Shown piece after piece: positions 24,866-35,045 of a stretch of DNA of 52,794 bases. The stretch lies in assembly GCF_000685295.1 (NCBI RefSeq), contig NZ_ARYL01000030.1, positions 1 to 52,794 on the forward strand, read 5' to 3'. The first letter of the stretch is position 1. Every line of letters starts with the position of its first letter. Source of the DNA: Hyphomonas oceanitis SCH89 (GTDB taxonomy: Bacteria; Pseudomonadota; Alphaproteobacteria; Caulobacterales; Hyphomonadaceae). Under the pieces are notes generated by a model. That model ran no database searches. It was not told where the DNA came from and was given only the letters and a program-made list of their open reading frames with translations. Made by a program: the position numbers and the translations under genes.

Positions 24866-27800
24866 TTGGTTCGCCAGACCGCCTCGACGGTTATTCTGGA
24901 AATACTTGGCGGATTGATCCTGCTCATCATGGTCGTCGCTGGTCTGCTGGCATTTCGGCTGGCGAGCGGGCCGTTGCCCCTCGGCATCTTCAAGGATGAT
25001 ATCGAGCGCGCGCTCGCGCAGGCGCGCAGTGGGCACAATGTAAGTATCGGTGAAGTTTACCTGGAATGGTCTCAGGCTGATCGCCGCGTTCTGGTCAACG
25101 CTCGCGACGTCAAATTGTATGATGAAAAAAACGAACTGAGCGCCGAGGCCGCACATGCGGAGCTGGTTCTGTCCGGCTCGTCCCTTGTTCTTGGCAAGGT
25201 CGAAGTCCTTACCATGGATCTTGACCAAGGCTGGATCAATGTCGATCAGGTCACTGATACAAAATGGAAAATAGCCGGCGATCCCCTGCCTGAAATCCCA
25301 ACCGGGCAATTGCCGACAACCCCAGCCGAATGGCTGGCTCGCGCGAACGAAGTGTTGCCACAGCTGCTGGTCGCGCTTCAGCAGACAGAGCCGACCATCG
25401 ATCTGCAGCGAGCGTCCTTTGACAATTTTGAGGTCCGCGTCAGGGGGCGCGAAGGCGCCAATCTGCTGACATTGAAAGCGGCCAAAGGCCAAGTGGCGCG
25501 CGCCGCAGGCGGAATCGTCCTGTCGGTTTCAGGAAGCGGCGTCGGCGACGGCTTGCCTGCGGGACTTGCCGCCACGCTGGAGACATCCAATTCGGGGCAG
25601 CATTTGAAAGCCGAGTTTGCGGTTGCGAAATGGCCACTTGCTGACCTGGCGATCCGGTTCGGAATGAGCAGCGAGCGGTTTGAGGGCCTTCCGGCGAATG
25701 TTGTCGTGTCCTTTGATGTCTCCAAGGCCGCAGGCGTGGAGCAGATCATCATCGATGTGGACGCTGGCGCTGGACGTTTGCCGATGGGCAGCAATGGCCT
25801 GGCCGTTAACGACCTGAAGCTGAAGGCTGCCTATGCGGCTTCGACTGACACGCTCTCCATCGATGCGCAAACAAGTGGCGCCGGTCCCCTGAAAGGGAAC
25901 GCGGTATTATCGCTTCAGGATGCGATGAAGGGAGACGGGTTCAGAAAGTTCAATCTTGCGAGCCCTGAACTCGAACTTGATCTCACCCCTCGGTTCGAGC
26001 ATCCGATCGCGATCTCTCGGCTGACACTGGCCGGCGAAGTCGACCTTGCGAACTACGCATTTCGGGGCGCGGAATTGACGCTGCAAACCGGCGCCGACAC
26101 GCTGAAAGCGTCCGGGGCGTTTCAACTGACGCCGGACAAGAAACCCGGCGAACCGCCGATCATTGGCAGTCTTGATTTTGCGTCCGAGGGAGATTTGAGC
26201 CGGGAGACTGTGCTGGCTTTCTGGCCCGTTCAGCTCGGTGACGGCGCGCGCCGCTTCGCGGTGAATCGGGTAACCGCCGGTGTCGTTACGTCGGCCGAGG
26301 GGCACATCGACCTGCTGCGGGACAGTCTTGCCGAAGGGTACCTTCGTAATGAGAACCTGCAGCTGGATTTCACTGTGCGCGATGCTGCGGTGAGGTTCCT
26401 TGACGATCTGCCGGCCGTAGAGAATGCGACCGGGAAGGGTGAACTCACGGGCAACGGGTTCAAGGTTGTCGTCGAGAGCGGCGATTATGGCGGCTGGGTG
26501 CTGGACGACGGGGTGGTGGATTTTCCGGCCTTCAATCCGAAGGGGGTGCCCTTCAGGGTATTCGCGAAGGGGCACGGACCGGCCACCAACGTGATGAAGA
26601 CCCTGGCGGAATCGCGCCTTAAGTCAAAATTCGATCCTGCGCGCCTCACGGGTGATGCAGAGATGACTTTCGAAATGTTCCGCCCGGCGCTGGACGATGT
26701 GCCTTATGAGCAGGTCCGCTTCTCGGTTCTCGGGACGGTGACTGATGGCGGCCTAAAGAATGCGGCCTTGGGGTTCGATCTCACAAATGGCAAGTTCAAC
26801 ATCAACGGCAATCAGGCCGGGATCACGGTAAGCGGATTTGGTGACCTCGGTCCGTCGCCCGTTCAGTTCACCTGGCGCGATGCGTTCAACGATGGCGAAG
26901 CGCCGTCAAACCTCTCCGCGACCGCCGTTGTCACGCCGGATGTCCTGAACCGGTTCGGGCTGCTCGGGCGGGCCTATCTCACCGGTGAAGTGCCGCTGGA
27001 GGTACAGGCGCGTCTTAATGATGAGAACCTGCTATCCGCCGATACGTCGCTCGACCTTGGTGAGGCGCGTATCGATCTGTCCGAAATCGGTTGGGTGAAG
27101 CCCAAGGGCGTGCCCGCCAAGGCATCCGTCCGTTATGAGAAAGTGGGAGACGACACAAAGTCGACCATCCTGTTCACCACGGAAGACGCGCGGGTCGATG
27201 GTGACTATTCGCTGGGCCCTGACTCCAAACTGGTGTCAGCTACGCTGCGGCGGGCCTACCTGAAGAACAAGGCTGACCTCGGCGGCAATGTTGTACGCGC
27301 CGCAGGTGGCGGATTAGCGCTGTCGCTGAAGGGCACTTATCTTGATCTTTCCGGCGCCATGTCTGGCTTGGGGGCAGCTGGTGATACGGCCAATAACAGC
27401 ACAACGCCGCTCACGATTGATGCCGAACTGGATACGCTGACGCTGAGGTCAGGGCTGGATATGCGCAATGCCGTCTTGAAGGCGAAGACGGGTGCAAGCG
27501 GTCTCGCCTTCTTCGAAGCCTCCGGGAAGGCCGATGACGGCTCGCCGCTGATGGCGAGATATGATTCTACTGCCCCGGGCGGAGCGACCGTTGACGTCGA
27601 GAGTGGCAATGCCGGCTTCATGGCGCAGGCCTTGCTCGGCGCGGACTTTCTGGAAGGCGGCAATCTGGAGCTGAAAGGAAAGTTCACCAAGGATTCCTCG
27701 CCGGCCAACTTCGATATTGCGTTGACAAATGTACGTATGCGGAATGCGCCATTCCTGACGCAGATCCTGTCGCTCGCTTCTCTCAGGGGGCTGGCCGATA

Positions 27801-28252
27801 CGCTTAGCGGCGAAGGCGTTCTTTTCTCGCGTATCGACATCCCCCTCAAGATCGCTGATGGCCGTTATATCGTGACTGGCGCAAAGGCGCAGGGGCCGGC
27901 ACTTGGGCTGACCTCCAGCGGCTATGTCGAGAGCAAGACCGGCGGCATTGAGTTTGATGGCGTCTTGGTGCCGAGTTTCGGTTTGAACTCAGCGCTTGGC
28001 CAGATCCCGATCATTGGCGACCTCGTCGTGGGGCGTGACGGGGAGGGCGTTTTCTCGCTGACCTATTCCGTGAACGGCACGCTTGAAAAAGCCAACGTCT
28101 CGGTAAATCCGTTGTCTGCGCTTGCGCCGGGCGTCATCCGCCGGATTTTCGAAAACCCGGCGGACACAAGTATTCCCGAGGCCAAACCGCGCACGCCTGA
28201 CGAGCCTATTCCGTCAGAATTGCCGCCGATCCCCGAAGAAAGCTTCAAATAG
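24866..28252 (+). CDS. Giant AsmA-like (DUF3971/YhdP-type) envelope protein
   Basis: A protein of about 1128 residues with a single N-terminal membrane helix (ILGGLILLIMVVAGLLAF) followed by a very long periplasmic beta-rich body. An AsmA-like C-terminal part includes LSLASLRGLADTLSGEGVLF and QIPIIGDLVVGRDGEG. Such TamB/YhdP/AsmA-group proteins are thought to form bridge-like grooves carrying phospholipids between the inner and outer membranes. The start is uncertain: GTG at 24860 sits only one base after AAGGAG, whereas TTG at 24866 has proper spacing and is preferred. It ends with a proline-rich tail. It is divergent from bcp and convergent with tyrS, eight bases apart. Confidence 0.87.
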   Translation: MVRQTASTVILEILGGLILLIMVVAGLLAFRLASGPLPLGIFKDDIERALAQARSGHNVSIGEVYLEWSQADRRVLVNARDVKLYDEKNELSAEAAHAELVLSGSSLVLGKVEVLTMDLDQGWINVDQVTDTKWKIAGDPLPEIPTGQLPTTPAEWLARANEVLPQLLVALQQTEPTIDLQRASFDNFEVRVRGREGANLLTLKAAKGQVARAAGGIVLSVSGSGVGDGLPAGLAATLETSNSGQHLKAEFAVAKWPLADLAIRFGMSSERFEGLPANVVVSFDVSKAAGVEQIIIDVDAGAGRLPMGSNGLAVNDLKLKAAYAASTDTLSIDAQTSGAGPLKGNAVLSLQDAMKGDGFRKFNLASPELELDLTPRFEHPIAISRLTLAGEVDLANYAFRGAELTLQTGADTLKASGAFQLTPDKKPGEPPIIGSLDFASEGDLSRETVLAFWPVQLGDGARRFAVNRVTAGVVTSAEGHIDLLRDSLAEGYLRNENLQLDFTVRDAAVRFLDDLPAVENATGKGELTGNGFKVVVESGDYGGWVLDDGVVDFPAFNPKGVPFRVFAKGHGPATNVMKTLAESRLKSKFDPARLTGDAEMTFEMFRPALDDVPYEQVRFSVLGTVTDGGLKNAALGFDLTNGKFNINGNQAGITVSGFGDLGPSPVQFTWRDAFNDGEAPSNLSATAVVTPDVLNRFGLLGRAYLTGEVPLEVQARLNDENLLSADTSLDLGEARIDLSEIGWVKPKGVPAKASVRYEKVGDDTKSTILFTTEDARVDGDYSLGPDSKLVSATLRRAYLKNKADLGGNVVRAAGGGLALSLKGTYLDLSGAMSGLGAAGDTANNSTTPLTIDAELDTLTLRSGLDMRNAVLKAKTGASGLAFFEASGKADDGSPLMARYDSTAPGGATVDVESGNAGFMAQALLGADFLEGGNLELKGKFTKDSSPANFDIALTNVRMRNAPFLTQILSLASLRGLADTLSGEGVLFSRIDIPLKIADGRYIVTGAKAQGPALGLTSSGYVESKTGGIEFDGVLVPSFGLNSALGQIPIIGDLVVGRDGEGVFSLTYSVNGTLEKANVSVNPLSALAPGVIRRIFENPADTSIPEAKPRTPDEPIPSELPPIPEESFK

Positions 28253-28259
28253 ACCAGGC

Positions 28260-29510
28260 CTAACTGATCTTCAGCAGCGCATGACGCTTCTTGCCGGCTG
28301 ACAGTTTGATAGCCCCATCGACCAGATCTGCCGCGCTGAGCGTGCCGTTCTGGTCGCTGATCAGGACGTCGTTCACCTTTGCGGCTCCTTGCTTGATTAG
28401 GCGACGCGCTTCTCCGTTTGACCCGGCAAGTCCTGCAGCAGCGAACGCCGCAGCAACGAGCATGCCCGCCTCGAGTTCGGCCTTTGGCACTTCGACTGTT
28501 GGCAGCGCGTCCGCTGAGGCGCCGTCGCCGAAAACCGCTGAAGCAGCGGCTTCCGATTCCGCCGCGACGTCTGCGCCATGGAGCAGTGTCGTCGCGGCAT
28601 TCGCGAGCGCAATCTTCGCTTTGTTGATATCGGCGCCCTCGAGCTTTTCGAGCTCTTCAATCTCAGCGACATCGAGATCTGTGAATAGTCGCAGGAACCG
28701 GCCCACATCCGCATCCTCAGTATTGCGCCAGAACTGCCAGTATTCGTAGGGGCTCTTCCGGTCGGCATTCAGCCAGACAGCGCCATCCGCCGTCTTGCCC
28801 ATTTTGCCGCCTGACGCCGTGGTGATGAGGTGCGATGTCAGGCCATAGGCTTCACCGCCTGCGACGCGCCGGGTGAGCTCGACACCGTTGATGATATTCC
28901 CCCACTGGTCCGATCCGCCAAGTTGGAGGCGGACGCCGTGACGCCTGTACAGCTCAAGGAAATCGTATGCCTGCAGCAGCATGTAGTTGAACTCGAGGAA
29001 CGTATAAGGCTGCTCGTTTCGCAGTCGGCGGTCGACCGTTTCCTGCTTGATCATTGTGTTGATCGTGAAGTGCACGCCGTAGTCGCGCAGGAACTCGACA
29101 TAGCCGATCTTCGACAGCCAGTCGTCATTGTTGACCATGATGGCATCGGTTGGGCCGTCGCCGAACGTGAGGAAGGGCTCAAACACCCTCTTGATGCTTG
29201 CCATGTTGGAGGCGATCTGCTCGTCCGTCAGGAGGGGGCGCGATTTTTCCTTATCCGTGGGGTCGCCGACCTTGGTGGTGCCGCCGCCCATGAGAACGAC
29301 GGGTTTGCCGCCGCAACGCTGGAAATGGTGCAGCATCATGATCTGGAGGAGGGAGCCGACGTGCAGGCTGTCTGCCGTTGCATCGAAGCCGATATAGCAG
29401 ACCGGTATGCCTGAAGCGCAATAGGCGTCGAGTTCAGTCGGGTGCGTCATCTGCTTGATGAAGCCGCGTGAATCGAGGGTTTTCAGGAATTCCGACTTGT
29501 ATTCGGTCAT
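28260..29510 (-). CDS. tyrS: Tyrosyl-tRNA synthetase
   Basis: A 416-residue class I aminoacyl-tRNA synthetase of normal bacterial length. The HIGH-like motif is HVGS (50-53) after CYIGFDATADS, and the KMSKS-like motif is KMGKT in the GGKMGKTADG loop. A C-terminal S4 RNA-binding domain contains GSNGEARRLIKQGAAKVN. It charges tRNA-Tyr. It is divergent from anmK with about 49 bases between the two likely start codons, so their promoters overlap. Confidence 0.97.
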   Translation of the reverse strand: MTEYKSEFLKTLDSRGFIKQMTHPTELDAYCASGIPVCYIGFDATADSLHVGSLLQIMMLHHFQRCGGKPVVLMGGGTTKVGDPTDKEKSRPLLTDEQIASNMASIKRVFEPFLTFGDGPTDAIMVNNDDWLSKIGYVEFLRDYGVHFTINTMIKQETVDRRLRNEQPYTFLEFNYMLLQAYDFLELYRRHGVRLQLGGSDQWGNIINGVELTRRVAGGEAYGLTSHLITTASGGKMGKTADGAVWLNADRKSPYEYWQFWRNTEDADVGRFLRLFTDLDVAEIEELEKLEGADINKAKIALANAATTLLHGADVAAESEAAASAVFGDGASADALPTVEVPKAELEAGMLVAAAFAAAGLAGSNGEARRLIKQGAAKVNDVLISDQNGTLSAADLVDGAIKLSAGKKRHALLKIS

Positions 29511-29559
29511 TGTCTCGTGTCTCCGTAAGCGCAGGCGCGTAACACGGAAAGCGGGACTC

Positions 29560-30690
29560 TTGAACCATCCAATTCACGATCAGGGGCCGCAATGGGTGGC
29601 GGGGTTCATGTCGGGAACCTCACTGGATGCAACAGATGCGGCGCTGATCCTGACGGATGGAGAGCGGGTACTGGAGTTCGGGCCGGTCGCAGAACGCAAA
29701 TATACGGTGCGCGAGCGGCAGGCTTTGCAGGACGCGACGGATGCTGCGCGGGCCTGGAACTGGACAGGTGCGGCGCCGGAAGACGCTTTTGAAGCGGCAC
29801 GGAAGGTGATTACCGAGACCCATGCCGAGGCCTTCGAGATGCTGCGGGATGGGGCGGGACGGGGTATTCCCGGACCGTTGGCGGGTATTCACGGGCAAAC
29901 CGTGCTCCATCGGCGGCCCAGACCTGGGCAAGTCGGGGCCACTTTGCAGCTGATTGATGCGATCGCGCTTCAGAAGGCGCTGGGCGTGACGCTGGCCTAT
30001 GATTTCCGGACGGCGGATGTGGCTGCAGGCGGGCAGGGCGCGCCACTGGCGCCGGCTTATCATGGTGCACTGCTGGAGCGTGCCGGGGATGGCGCGAGCG
30101 CGGTGCTGAACCTGGGCGGGGTGGCAAACATCACGGCGCGTATGGCGGATGGGACGTTGTTTGCGTTTGATACCGGACCGGCGAATGGGCCAATCGATGA
30201 GTGGGTCGAGGGGCATGGCAAGGGCACCCATGACGTGGGCGGCGCCTATGCGGCGGCTGGACGGGTTCACGAGGGGCTTTTGGGGCAGTTGATGGACCAT
30301 GACTGGTTCCAGGAATTGCCGCCGAAGTCGCTGGATCGCTATGACTTCAATGCCAGCATGGCGCGGGGACTATCACTCGAGGACGGTGCGGCGACGCTCA
30401 CAGCCTTTTCGGCCCGCGCGGTAGCGGCCGGCGTCGCACAGCTGCCCGATATTCCGGAGCGGGTGATCGCTTGTGGGGGTGGGCGGCATAATCCGGCGCT
30501 GATGGCGGCGCTGGCGGAGGCGCTGCCGTGCCCTGTTCTGAGCGCAGAAGAGGCTGGCTGGCGCGGGGATTCGATTGAGGCGGAGGCGTTTGCCTTCCTG
30601 GCGGCGCGGACTGTGCGCGGCTTGCCGATCAGCTGGCCGACGACAACGGGCGTTCCGGCCGCCATGACGGGCGGCCGGGTGCTCGGTTAG
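29560..30690 (+). CDS. anmK: Anhydro-N-acetylmuramic acid kinase
   Basis: A 376-residue AnmK with the ATP-binding opening FMSGTSLDATDAAL, an EFNGT-like phosphate loop region and the late GGGRHNPALM motif. It opens and phosphorylates 1,6-anhydro-MurNAc from recycled peptidoglycan, giving MurNAc-6-phosphate. The frame is open back to 29455, inside tyrS, but homologues begin a few residues before MSGTSLD. The best candidate is a TTG at 29560, about 15 residues upstream of that motif. The 3' end overlaps the convergent hydrolase gene by four bases (TTAG). Confidence 0.92.
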   Translation: MNHPIHDQGPQWVAGFMSGTSLDATDAALILTDGERVLEFGPVAERKYTVRERQALQDATDAARAWNWTGAAPEDAFEAARKVITETHAEAFEMLRDGAGRGIPGPLAGIHGQTVLHRRPRPGQVGATLQLIDAIALQKALGVTLAYDFRTADVAAGGQGAPLAPAYHGALLERAGDGASAVLNLGGVANITARMADGTLFAFDTGPANGPIDEWVEGHGKGTHDVGGAYAAAGRVHEGLLGQLMDHDWFQELPPKSLDRYDFNASMARGLSLEDGAATLTAFSARAVAAGVAQLPDIPERVIACGGGRHNPALMAALAEALPCPVLSAEEAGWRGDSIEAEAFAFLAARTVRGLPISWPTTTGVPAAMTGGRVLG

Positions 30691-31364
30691 TCTTTTTCAG
30701 CTTCGATGCGGAGTTTTTCTTCAGCATCTTCAAGGCGCTGCAGCAGGTATTGCTCGCAGAGGCCGATCAGCTCGTCGCGCTTGTCGACGTAGAAGTGGTT
30801 TGCGCCTTTGACGCGGGCGCGTTCGATGACTTCGCCCTTCTGGACGCGCACCTTGGTGAGAGCACGCTCAATGTCTTCCGGGCTCGCGATGGCGTCATTG
30901 TCACCATTCACGATCAGGCCGGAGGCCGGGCAGGGCGCCAGGAATGACAGGTCATAGTGGTTGGCCGGGGGTGAAATGGCGAGGAAGCCATCGATTTCCG
31001 GGCGGCGCATCAGGAGTTGGAGCGTGATCCAGGCGCCAAAGCTGTAGCCGGCACACCAGACGTAGCGAGGGCTTTCGCTGAGGTTCTCGATATAGTCGAG
31101 GACGTAGGCGGCGTCTTCAAGTTCGCCGATGCCTTGGTCATAGACACCCTGGCTGCGGCCGACGCCGCGGGAATTGTAGCGCAGGACGCCAAAACCGTGA
31201 CGCTCGAACATTTGGTAGAGCATGATCGAGATGGGGTCCTGCATCGTTCCGCCCGCTTTGGGGTGGGGGTGAAGGACAAGCGCAATAGGTGCGCCAGGAA
31301 GCGGCGGCTCTGTGTAGCGCGCTTCGATACGGCCCTGTGGGCCCGGAATGATCAGTTCTGCCAT
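30687..31364 (-). CDS. Alpha/beta hydrolase next to the SUF operon
   Basis: A 225-residue alpha/beta hydrolase. The HPHPKAGGTM oxyanion-hole motif near residue 33 and the nucleophile elbow GYSFGAW with its serine are clear. GDNDAIASPED carries the acid residue and ANHFYVDK the catalytic histidine. The family (YsgA/dienelactone-like, 'CocE/NonD' short forms) commonly neighbours SUF genes in alphaproteobacteria, but no substrate is established. It diverges from the cysteine desulfurase gene with about 110 bases between starts. Confidence 0.9.
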   Translation of the reverse strand: MAELIIPGPQGRIEARYTEPPLPGAPIALVLHPHPKAGGTMQDPISIMLYQMFERHGFGVLRYNSRGVGRSQGVYDQGIGELEDAAYVLDYIENLSESPRYVWCAGYSFGAWITLQLLMRRPEIDGFLAISPPANHYDLSFLAPCPASGLIVNGDNDAIASPEDIERALTKVRVQKGEVIERARVKGANHFYVDKRDELIGLCEQYLLQRLEDAEEKLRIEAEKD

Positions 31365-31476
31365 GACACCCTCGGTTTAAATCTCTTGTAAGGGCGCGGT
31401 CATAAGCCAAATGGACTGCGAAATGCAAATTTTTCTGCAGGTGCACTGTGGGGCTGGAGCGAGTATACCTGAATCC

Positions 31477-32622
31477 ATGATTTATGCTGACCACAATGCG
31501 ACGGCCCCGATGCGCCCTGAAGCGCGGGAAGCCATGCTGGCGGCGCTCGACTTGGGCGCGACGAACCCCTCCTCGGTGCACACCAAGGGGCGGGCGGCGC
31601 GCGCGGTCGTGGAAACGGCGCGTATGCAGGTGGGCGGCGCCATCGGTAGCCGGGCTGCTGATGTGATCTTCACGGGTGGCGGCACGGAATCGGATGCGCT
31701 GGCTGTGCAGGGGGTCGTCGATGCGCTTGAAGGGCGTTGCACCTTGATTGTCTCGGCGATTGAGCATGAGGCGATTACAAAGTCTGCGGCACATTCCGGT
31801 GCGCCGGTTCAGACGGCCTATGTCACGGCAGCCGGGATTGTGGACGTGGAAGACCTGCGCACGCGGATGGCTGACTGGGATTCTGAAGCCCATGGCACGC
31901 CTGTTTTGTGCCTGATGCTGGCCAACAACGAGACCGGGATCGTCCAGCCGGTTGCCGACGCGGCTGCCATTGTGCGTGAGGCGGGTGGCCTCACGATCTG
32001 TGACGCGGTGCAGGCCTTGGGCAAGATTCCGGTCAATGTGGGCCTGTTGGGCGTCGATTACCTGTCGGTTTCAGCCCATAAGATCGGTGGGCCGCAGGGC
32101 GTTGGCGCCTTGTGGCATCGGGCCGGGGCACCGCTGAAAGCCATTCTCTATGGGGGCGGGCAAGAACGGTCCTTGCGGTCAGGCACGGAGAATGTGGCTG
32201 GAATTGCGGGTTTTGGCGCGGCTGTTGAGGCCGCCGTTCGTGATTTGCCGAAATATGCGGCGCTGGCGAAGCATCGTGATGCGATGGAAGCGCGCCTGAA
32301 AGCTGAGGGCGATGTGGTCGTGATTGGCGAGGACAGCCCGCGCCTTGCTGGCACATCAAACTTCGCGCGCGCTGGCTTTCGGGCCGAAACGCAGGTCATG
32401 GCGCTGGATCTGGCGGGCGTGTGTGTCTCTGCAGGTTCCGCTTGCTCTTCGGGCAAGGTCAAGCGATCCCTCGTGTTGATGGCCATGGGTGCATCTGACG
32501 CCCTTGCGGAATCAGCGATACGCACCAGCTTTGGATGGAATAGCGAACCCGCCGATTTTGACGGCGTGGCGAATGCCTGGCTTGAAGCAGCCCGGCGAAC
32601 GGTTTTGAAGGAGAAGGTGTGA
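31477..32622 (+). CDS. Cysteine desulfurase, IscS/NifS type, first gene of the SUF operon
   Basis: A PLP-dependent class V aminotransferase of about 381 residues from the start chosen here. The PLP lysine is Lys202 in [10 protein letters not shown] and the catalytic cysteine is Cys323 in GSACSSGKV, set in a long group-I loop as in IscS/NifS. It releases sulfur from cysteine for cluster assembly. The frame is open back to 31411, but the ATG at 31477 ([11 protein letters not shown]) matches the family's usual N-terminus. It overlaps sufB by a TGATG junction. A second, SufS-type desulfurase lies later in the same operon. Confidence 0.93.
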   Translation: MIYADHNATAPMRPEAREAMLAALDLGATNPSSVHTKGRAARAVVETARMQVGGAIGSRAADVIFTGGGTESDALAVQGVVDALEGRCTLIVSAIEHEAITKSAAHSGAPVQTAYVTAAGIVDVEDLRTRMADWDSEAHGTPVLCLMLANNETGIVQPVADAAAIVREAGGLTICDAVQALGKIPVNVGLLGVDYLSVSAHKIGGPQGVGALWHRAGAPLKAILYGGGQERSLRSGTENVAGIAGFGAAVEAAVRDLPKYAALAKHRDAMEARLKAEGDVVVIGEDSPRLAGTSNFARAGFRAETQVMALDLAGVCVSAGSACSSGKVKRSLVLMAMGASDALAESAIRTSFGWNSEPADFDGVANAWLEAARRTVLKEKV

Positions 32623-34184
32623 TGGACTGCTGCGGCGGCACCACCGAGCACGAAGACGACTGCGGAGAGGTCAAGGTCAAGGACAGTATCGACGCGAAAA
32701 CCGTCGAAGCTGCCAAGGCCTTGGAATCCGAGAACTATTCGGCAGGATTCGCCACGACGATCGAGACCGATTTTGCGCCAAAGGGCCTTTCGGAAGACAC
32801 GATCCGCTATATTTCGGCAGCCAAGAACGAGCCCGAATGGCTGCTGGAATGGCGCCTGAAAGCCTATGAGCGCTGGCTGACCATGGAAGAGCCGACCTGG
32901 GCGATGGTTCGCTATCCCAAGATCGACTACCAAGCCTATTACTATTACGCGGCGCCGAAAGCCGGGGCGAAATATGCCTCGATTGACGATGTGCCGAAGG
33001 AAATCCTTGAAACATACGAGAAGCTGGGCATCCCGCTACGCGAGGCTGAAGTGCTTCTCGGCGTGGAAGGCGCGGTCGAGACCGCGGCCGAGGGGCGCGA
33101 GAAGCCGCGTGTGGCCGTTGATGCCGTGTTTGACTCGGTTTCGGTGGCGACGACGTTCCGCAAGGAGCTTCAGAAGGCCGGCGTGATCTTCATGTCGATC
33201 TCCGAGGCCGTGCACGAATATCCGGACCTGGTGAAGAAGTATCTGGGCACTGTGGTGCCCCAATCCGACAATTTCTTTGCGACGCTGAACAGTGCGGTGT
33301 TTTCGGACGGGACCTTTGTTTACATCCCCAAGGGCGTGCGCTGCCCGATGGAGCTGTCGACCTATTTCCGCATGAATGCCGAGAACACAGGCCAGTTCGA
33401 ACGGACTTTGATTGTTGCCGATGAGGCGGCCTATGTGTCCTACCTTGAAGGCTGCACAGCGCCGATGCGCGACGAGAACCAGCTGCACGCAGCGGTCGTC
33501 GAGCTGGTGGCGCTCGAAGATGCCGAGATCAAGTATTCGACGGTTCAGAACTGGTGGCCGGGCGACGAGGACGGCAAAGGCGGCATCTTCAATTTCGTGA
33601 CCAAGCGCGGCGATTGCCGGGGCGACCGGTCGAAGATCTCATGGACGCAGGTCGAAACTGGCTCGGCCGTGACGTGGAAATACCCGTCCTGCATCCTTCG
33701 CGGCGACGACAGCGTGGGCGAGTTCTACTCAATCGCGGTCACCAATGGCCGCCAGCAGGCCGATACGGGCACGAAGATGATCCATCTCGGCAAGCGCACG
33801 AAGAGCCGGATCATTTCCAAGGGTATTTCGGCGGGCAAGTCAGACAATACCTATCGCGGGCTCGTTTCGGTGAACCGGAAGGCCGTGAATGCGCGTAATT
33901 TCACCCAGTGTGACTCGCTGTTGATCGGCGAGAAGTGCGGCGCGCACACGATTCCCTATGTCGAAAACCGCTGCGCCAGTGCGCAGCTGGAGCACGAGGC
34001 GACGACGACGAAACTGTCGGAAGACCAGCTGTTCTATGCCCGTCAGCGCGGGATTGCCGAGGAAGACGCGGTGGCCCTGCTGGTGAATGGGTTTGTGCGC
34101 GATGTGCTGCAGCACCTGCCGATGGAATTTGCTGTTGAGGCGCAAAGCCTGCTGAAAGTGAGCCTGGAAGGCAGCGTTGGGTAG
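32622..34184 (+). CDS. sufB: Fe-S cluster assembly scaffold SufB
   Basis: A SufB of 520 residues with a cysteine-rich N-terminus ([16 protein letters not shown]) and the conserved beta-helix core. Segments such as [19 protein letters not shown], the GCTAPM loop and [19 protein letters not shown] are standard for SufB. The last holds the cysteine on which sulfur is received. SufB forms the SufBC2D scaffold with sufC and sufD downstream. The ATG at 32622 has a good GGAG site eight bases ahead and overlaps the desulfurase stop. Confidence 0.97.
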   Translation: MDCCGGTTEHEDDCGEVKVKDSIDAKTVEAAKALESENYSAGFATTIETDFAPKGLSEDTIRYISAAKNEPEWLLEWRLKAYERWLTMEEPTWAMVRYPKIDYQAYYYYAAPKAGAKYASIDDVPKEILETYEKLGIPLREAEVLLGVEGAVETAAEGREKPRVAVDAVFDSVSVATTFRKELQKAGVIFMSISEAVHEYPDLVKKYLGTVVPQSDNFFATLNSAVFSDGTFVYIPKGVRCPMELSTYFRMNAENTGQFERTLIVADEAAYVSYLEGCTAPMRDENQLHAAVVELVALEDAEIKYSTVQNWWPGDEDGKGGIFNFVTKRGDCRGDRSKISWTQVETGSAVTWKYPSCILRGDDSVGEFYSIAVTNGRQQADTGTKMIHLGKRTKSRIISKGISAGKSDNTYRGLVSVNRKAVNARNFTQCDSLLIGEKCGAHTIPYVENRCASAQLEHEATTTKLSEDQLFYARQRGIAEEDAVALLVNGFVRDVLQHLPMEFAVEAQSLLKVSLEGSVG

Positions 34185-34283
34185 GCATCTGGCCGAAAAC
34201 GGCTGGATTCAGCCGGTTCGACACATGGTGTTTCTCTGTCGCGGGGGCTTTCCCTTGGGGGCCGGGCAGCTTACATGCGCCCT

Positions 34284-35045
34284 ATGTTGAAAATTACAGA
34301 CCTGAGCGCCACGGTAGGCGAAGATTCCGAAGCCAAGACCATCCTCAATGGCCTGTCGCTGGACGTGCCTGCGGGCGAGGTCCATGCGATCATGGGGCCA
34401 AACGGGGCGGGCAAGTCGACCTTGTCCTACGTGCTGACTGGCCGGAGCGGTTATGAAGTGACCGGCGGCAGCGCCACGCTCAATGGCGAGGACATTCTGG
34501 GCATGGACCCGGAGGAGCGCGCGGCCAAGGGCATGTTCCTGTCATTCCAGTATCCGGTGGAGATTCCGGGCGTACCGGTGATGACCTTTGTGCGCACGGC
34601 CATGAATGCCCAGCGCAAGGCGCGTGGCGAGGCCGAGATTTCCGCGCCGGACTTCATCAAGAAGTCGCGTGATGTCGCCAAGATGCTGAACCTTGATGCC
34701 GAGATGCTGAAGCGGCCGGTGAATGTCGGCTTCTCGGGCGGCGAGAAAAAGCGGCTCGAGATTTACCAGATGATGATGCTGGAGCCGAAATTCCTGATCC
34801 TCGACGAGACGGACAGTGGCCTCGACATTGATGCGCTGAAGACTGTGGCCGATGGCGTGAACGCGATGCGCGACCCTTCGCGCGGCATGCTGGTGATCAC
34901 GCATTATCAGCGCCTGCTCGACTATATCAAACCAGACAAGGTGCACGTGCTGGCCAAGGGGCGCATCATCAAGACGGGTGAAGCCGACCTTGCGCTGCGC
35001 CTTGAAAAAGAAGGCTATGACGGAGTTCTGGGAGAGGCGGCGTGA
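34284..35045 (+). CDS. sufC: Fe-S cluster assembly ATPase SufC
   Basis: An ABC-type ATPase of about 253 residues. Walker A is GPNGAGKST, the signature is SGGEKKRLE and Walker B is FLILDETDSGLD; the SufC-specific GLD replaces the usual D-loop context. It powers reshaping of the SufBC2D complex during cluster assembly. The start is uncertain between ATGs at 34275 and 34284; the second gives the family-typical MLKI opening. Ninety bases separate it from sufB, more than elsewhere in the operon. It overlaps sufD (GTGA). Confidence 0.96.
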   Translation: MLKITDLSATVGEDSEAKTILNGLSLDVPAGEVHAIMGPNGAGKSTLSYVLTGRSGYEVTGGSATLNGEDILGMDPEERAAKGMFLSFQYPVEIPGVPVMTFVRTAMNAQRKARGEAEISAPDFIKKSRDVAKMLNLDAEMLKRPVNVGFSGGEKKRLEIYQMMMLEPKFLILDETDSGLDIDALKTVADGVNAMRDPSRGMLVITHYQRLLDYIKPDKVHVLAKGRIIKTGEADLALRLEKEGYDGVLGEAA

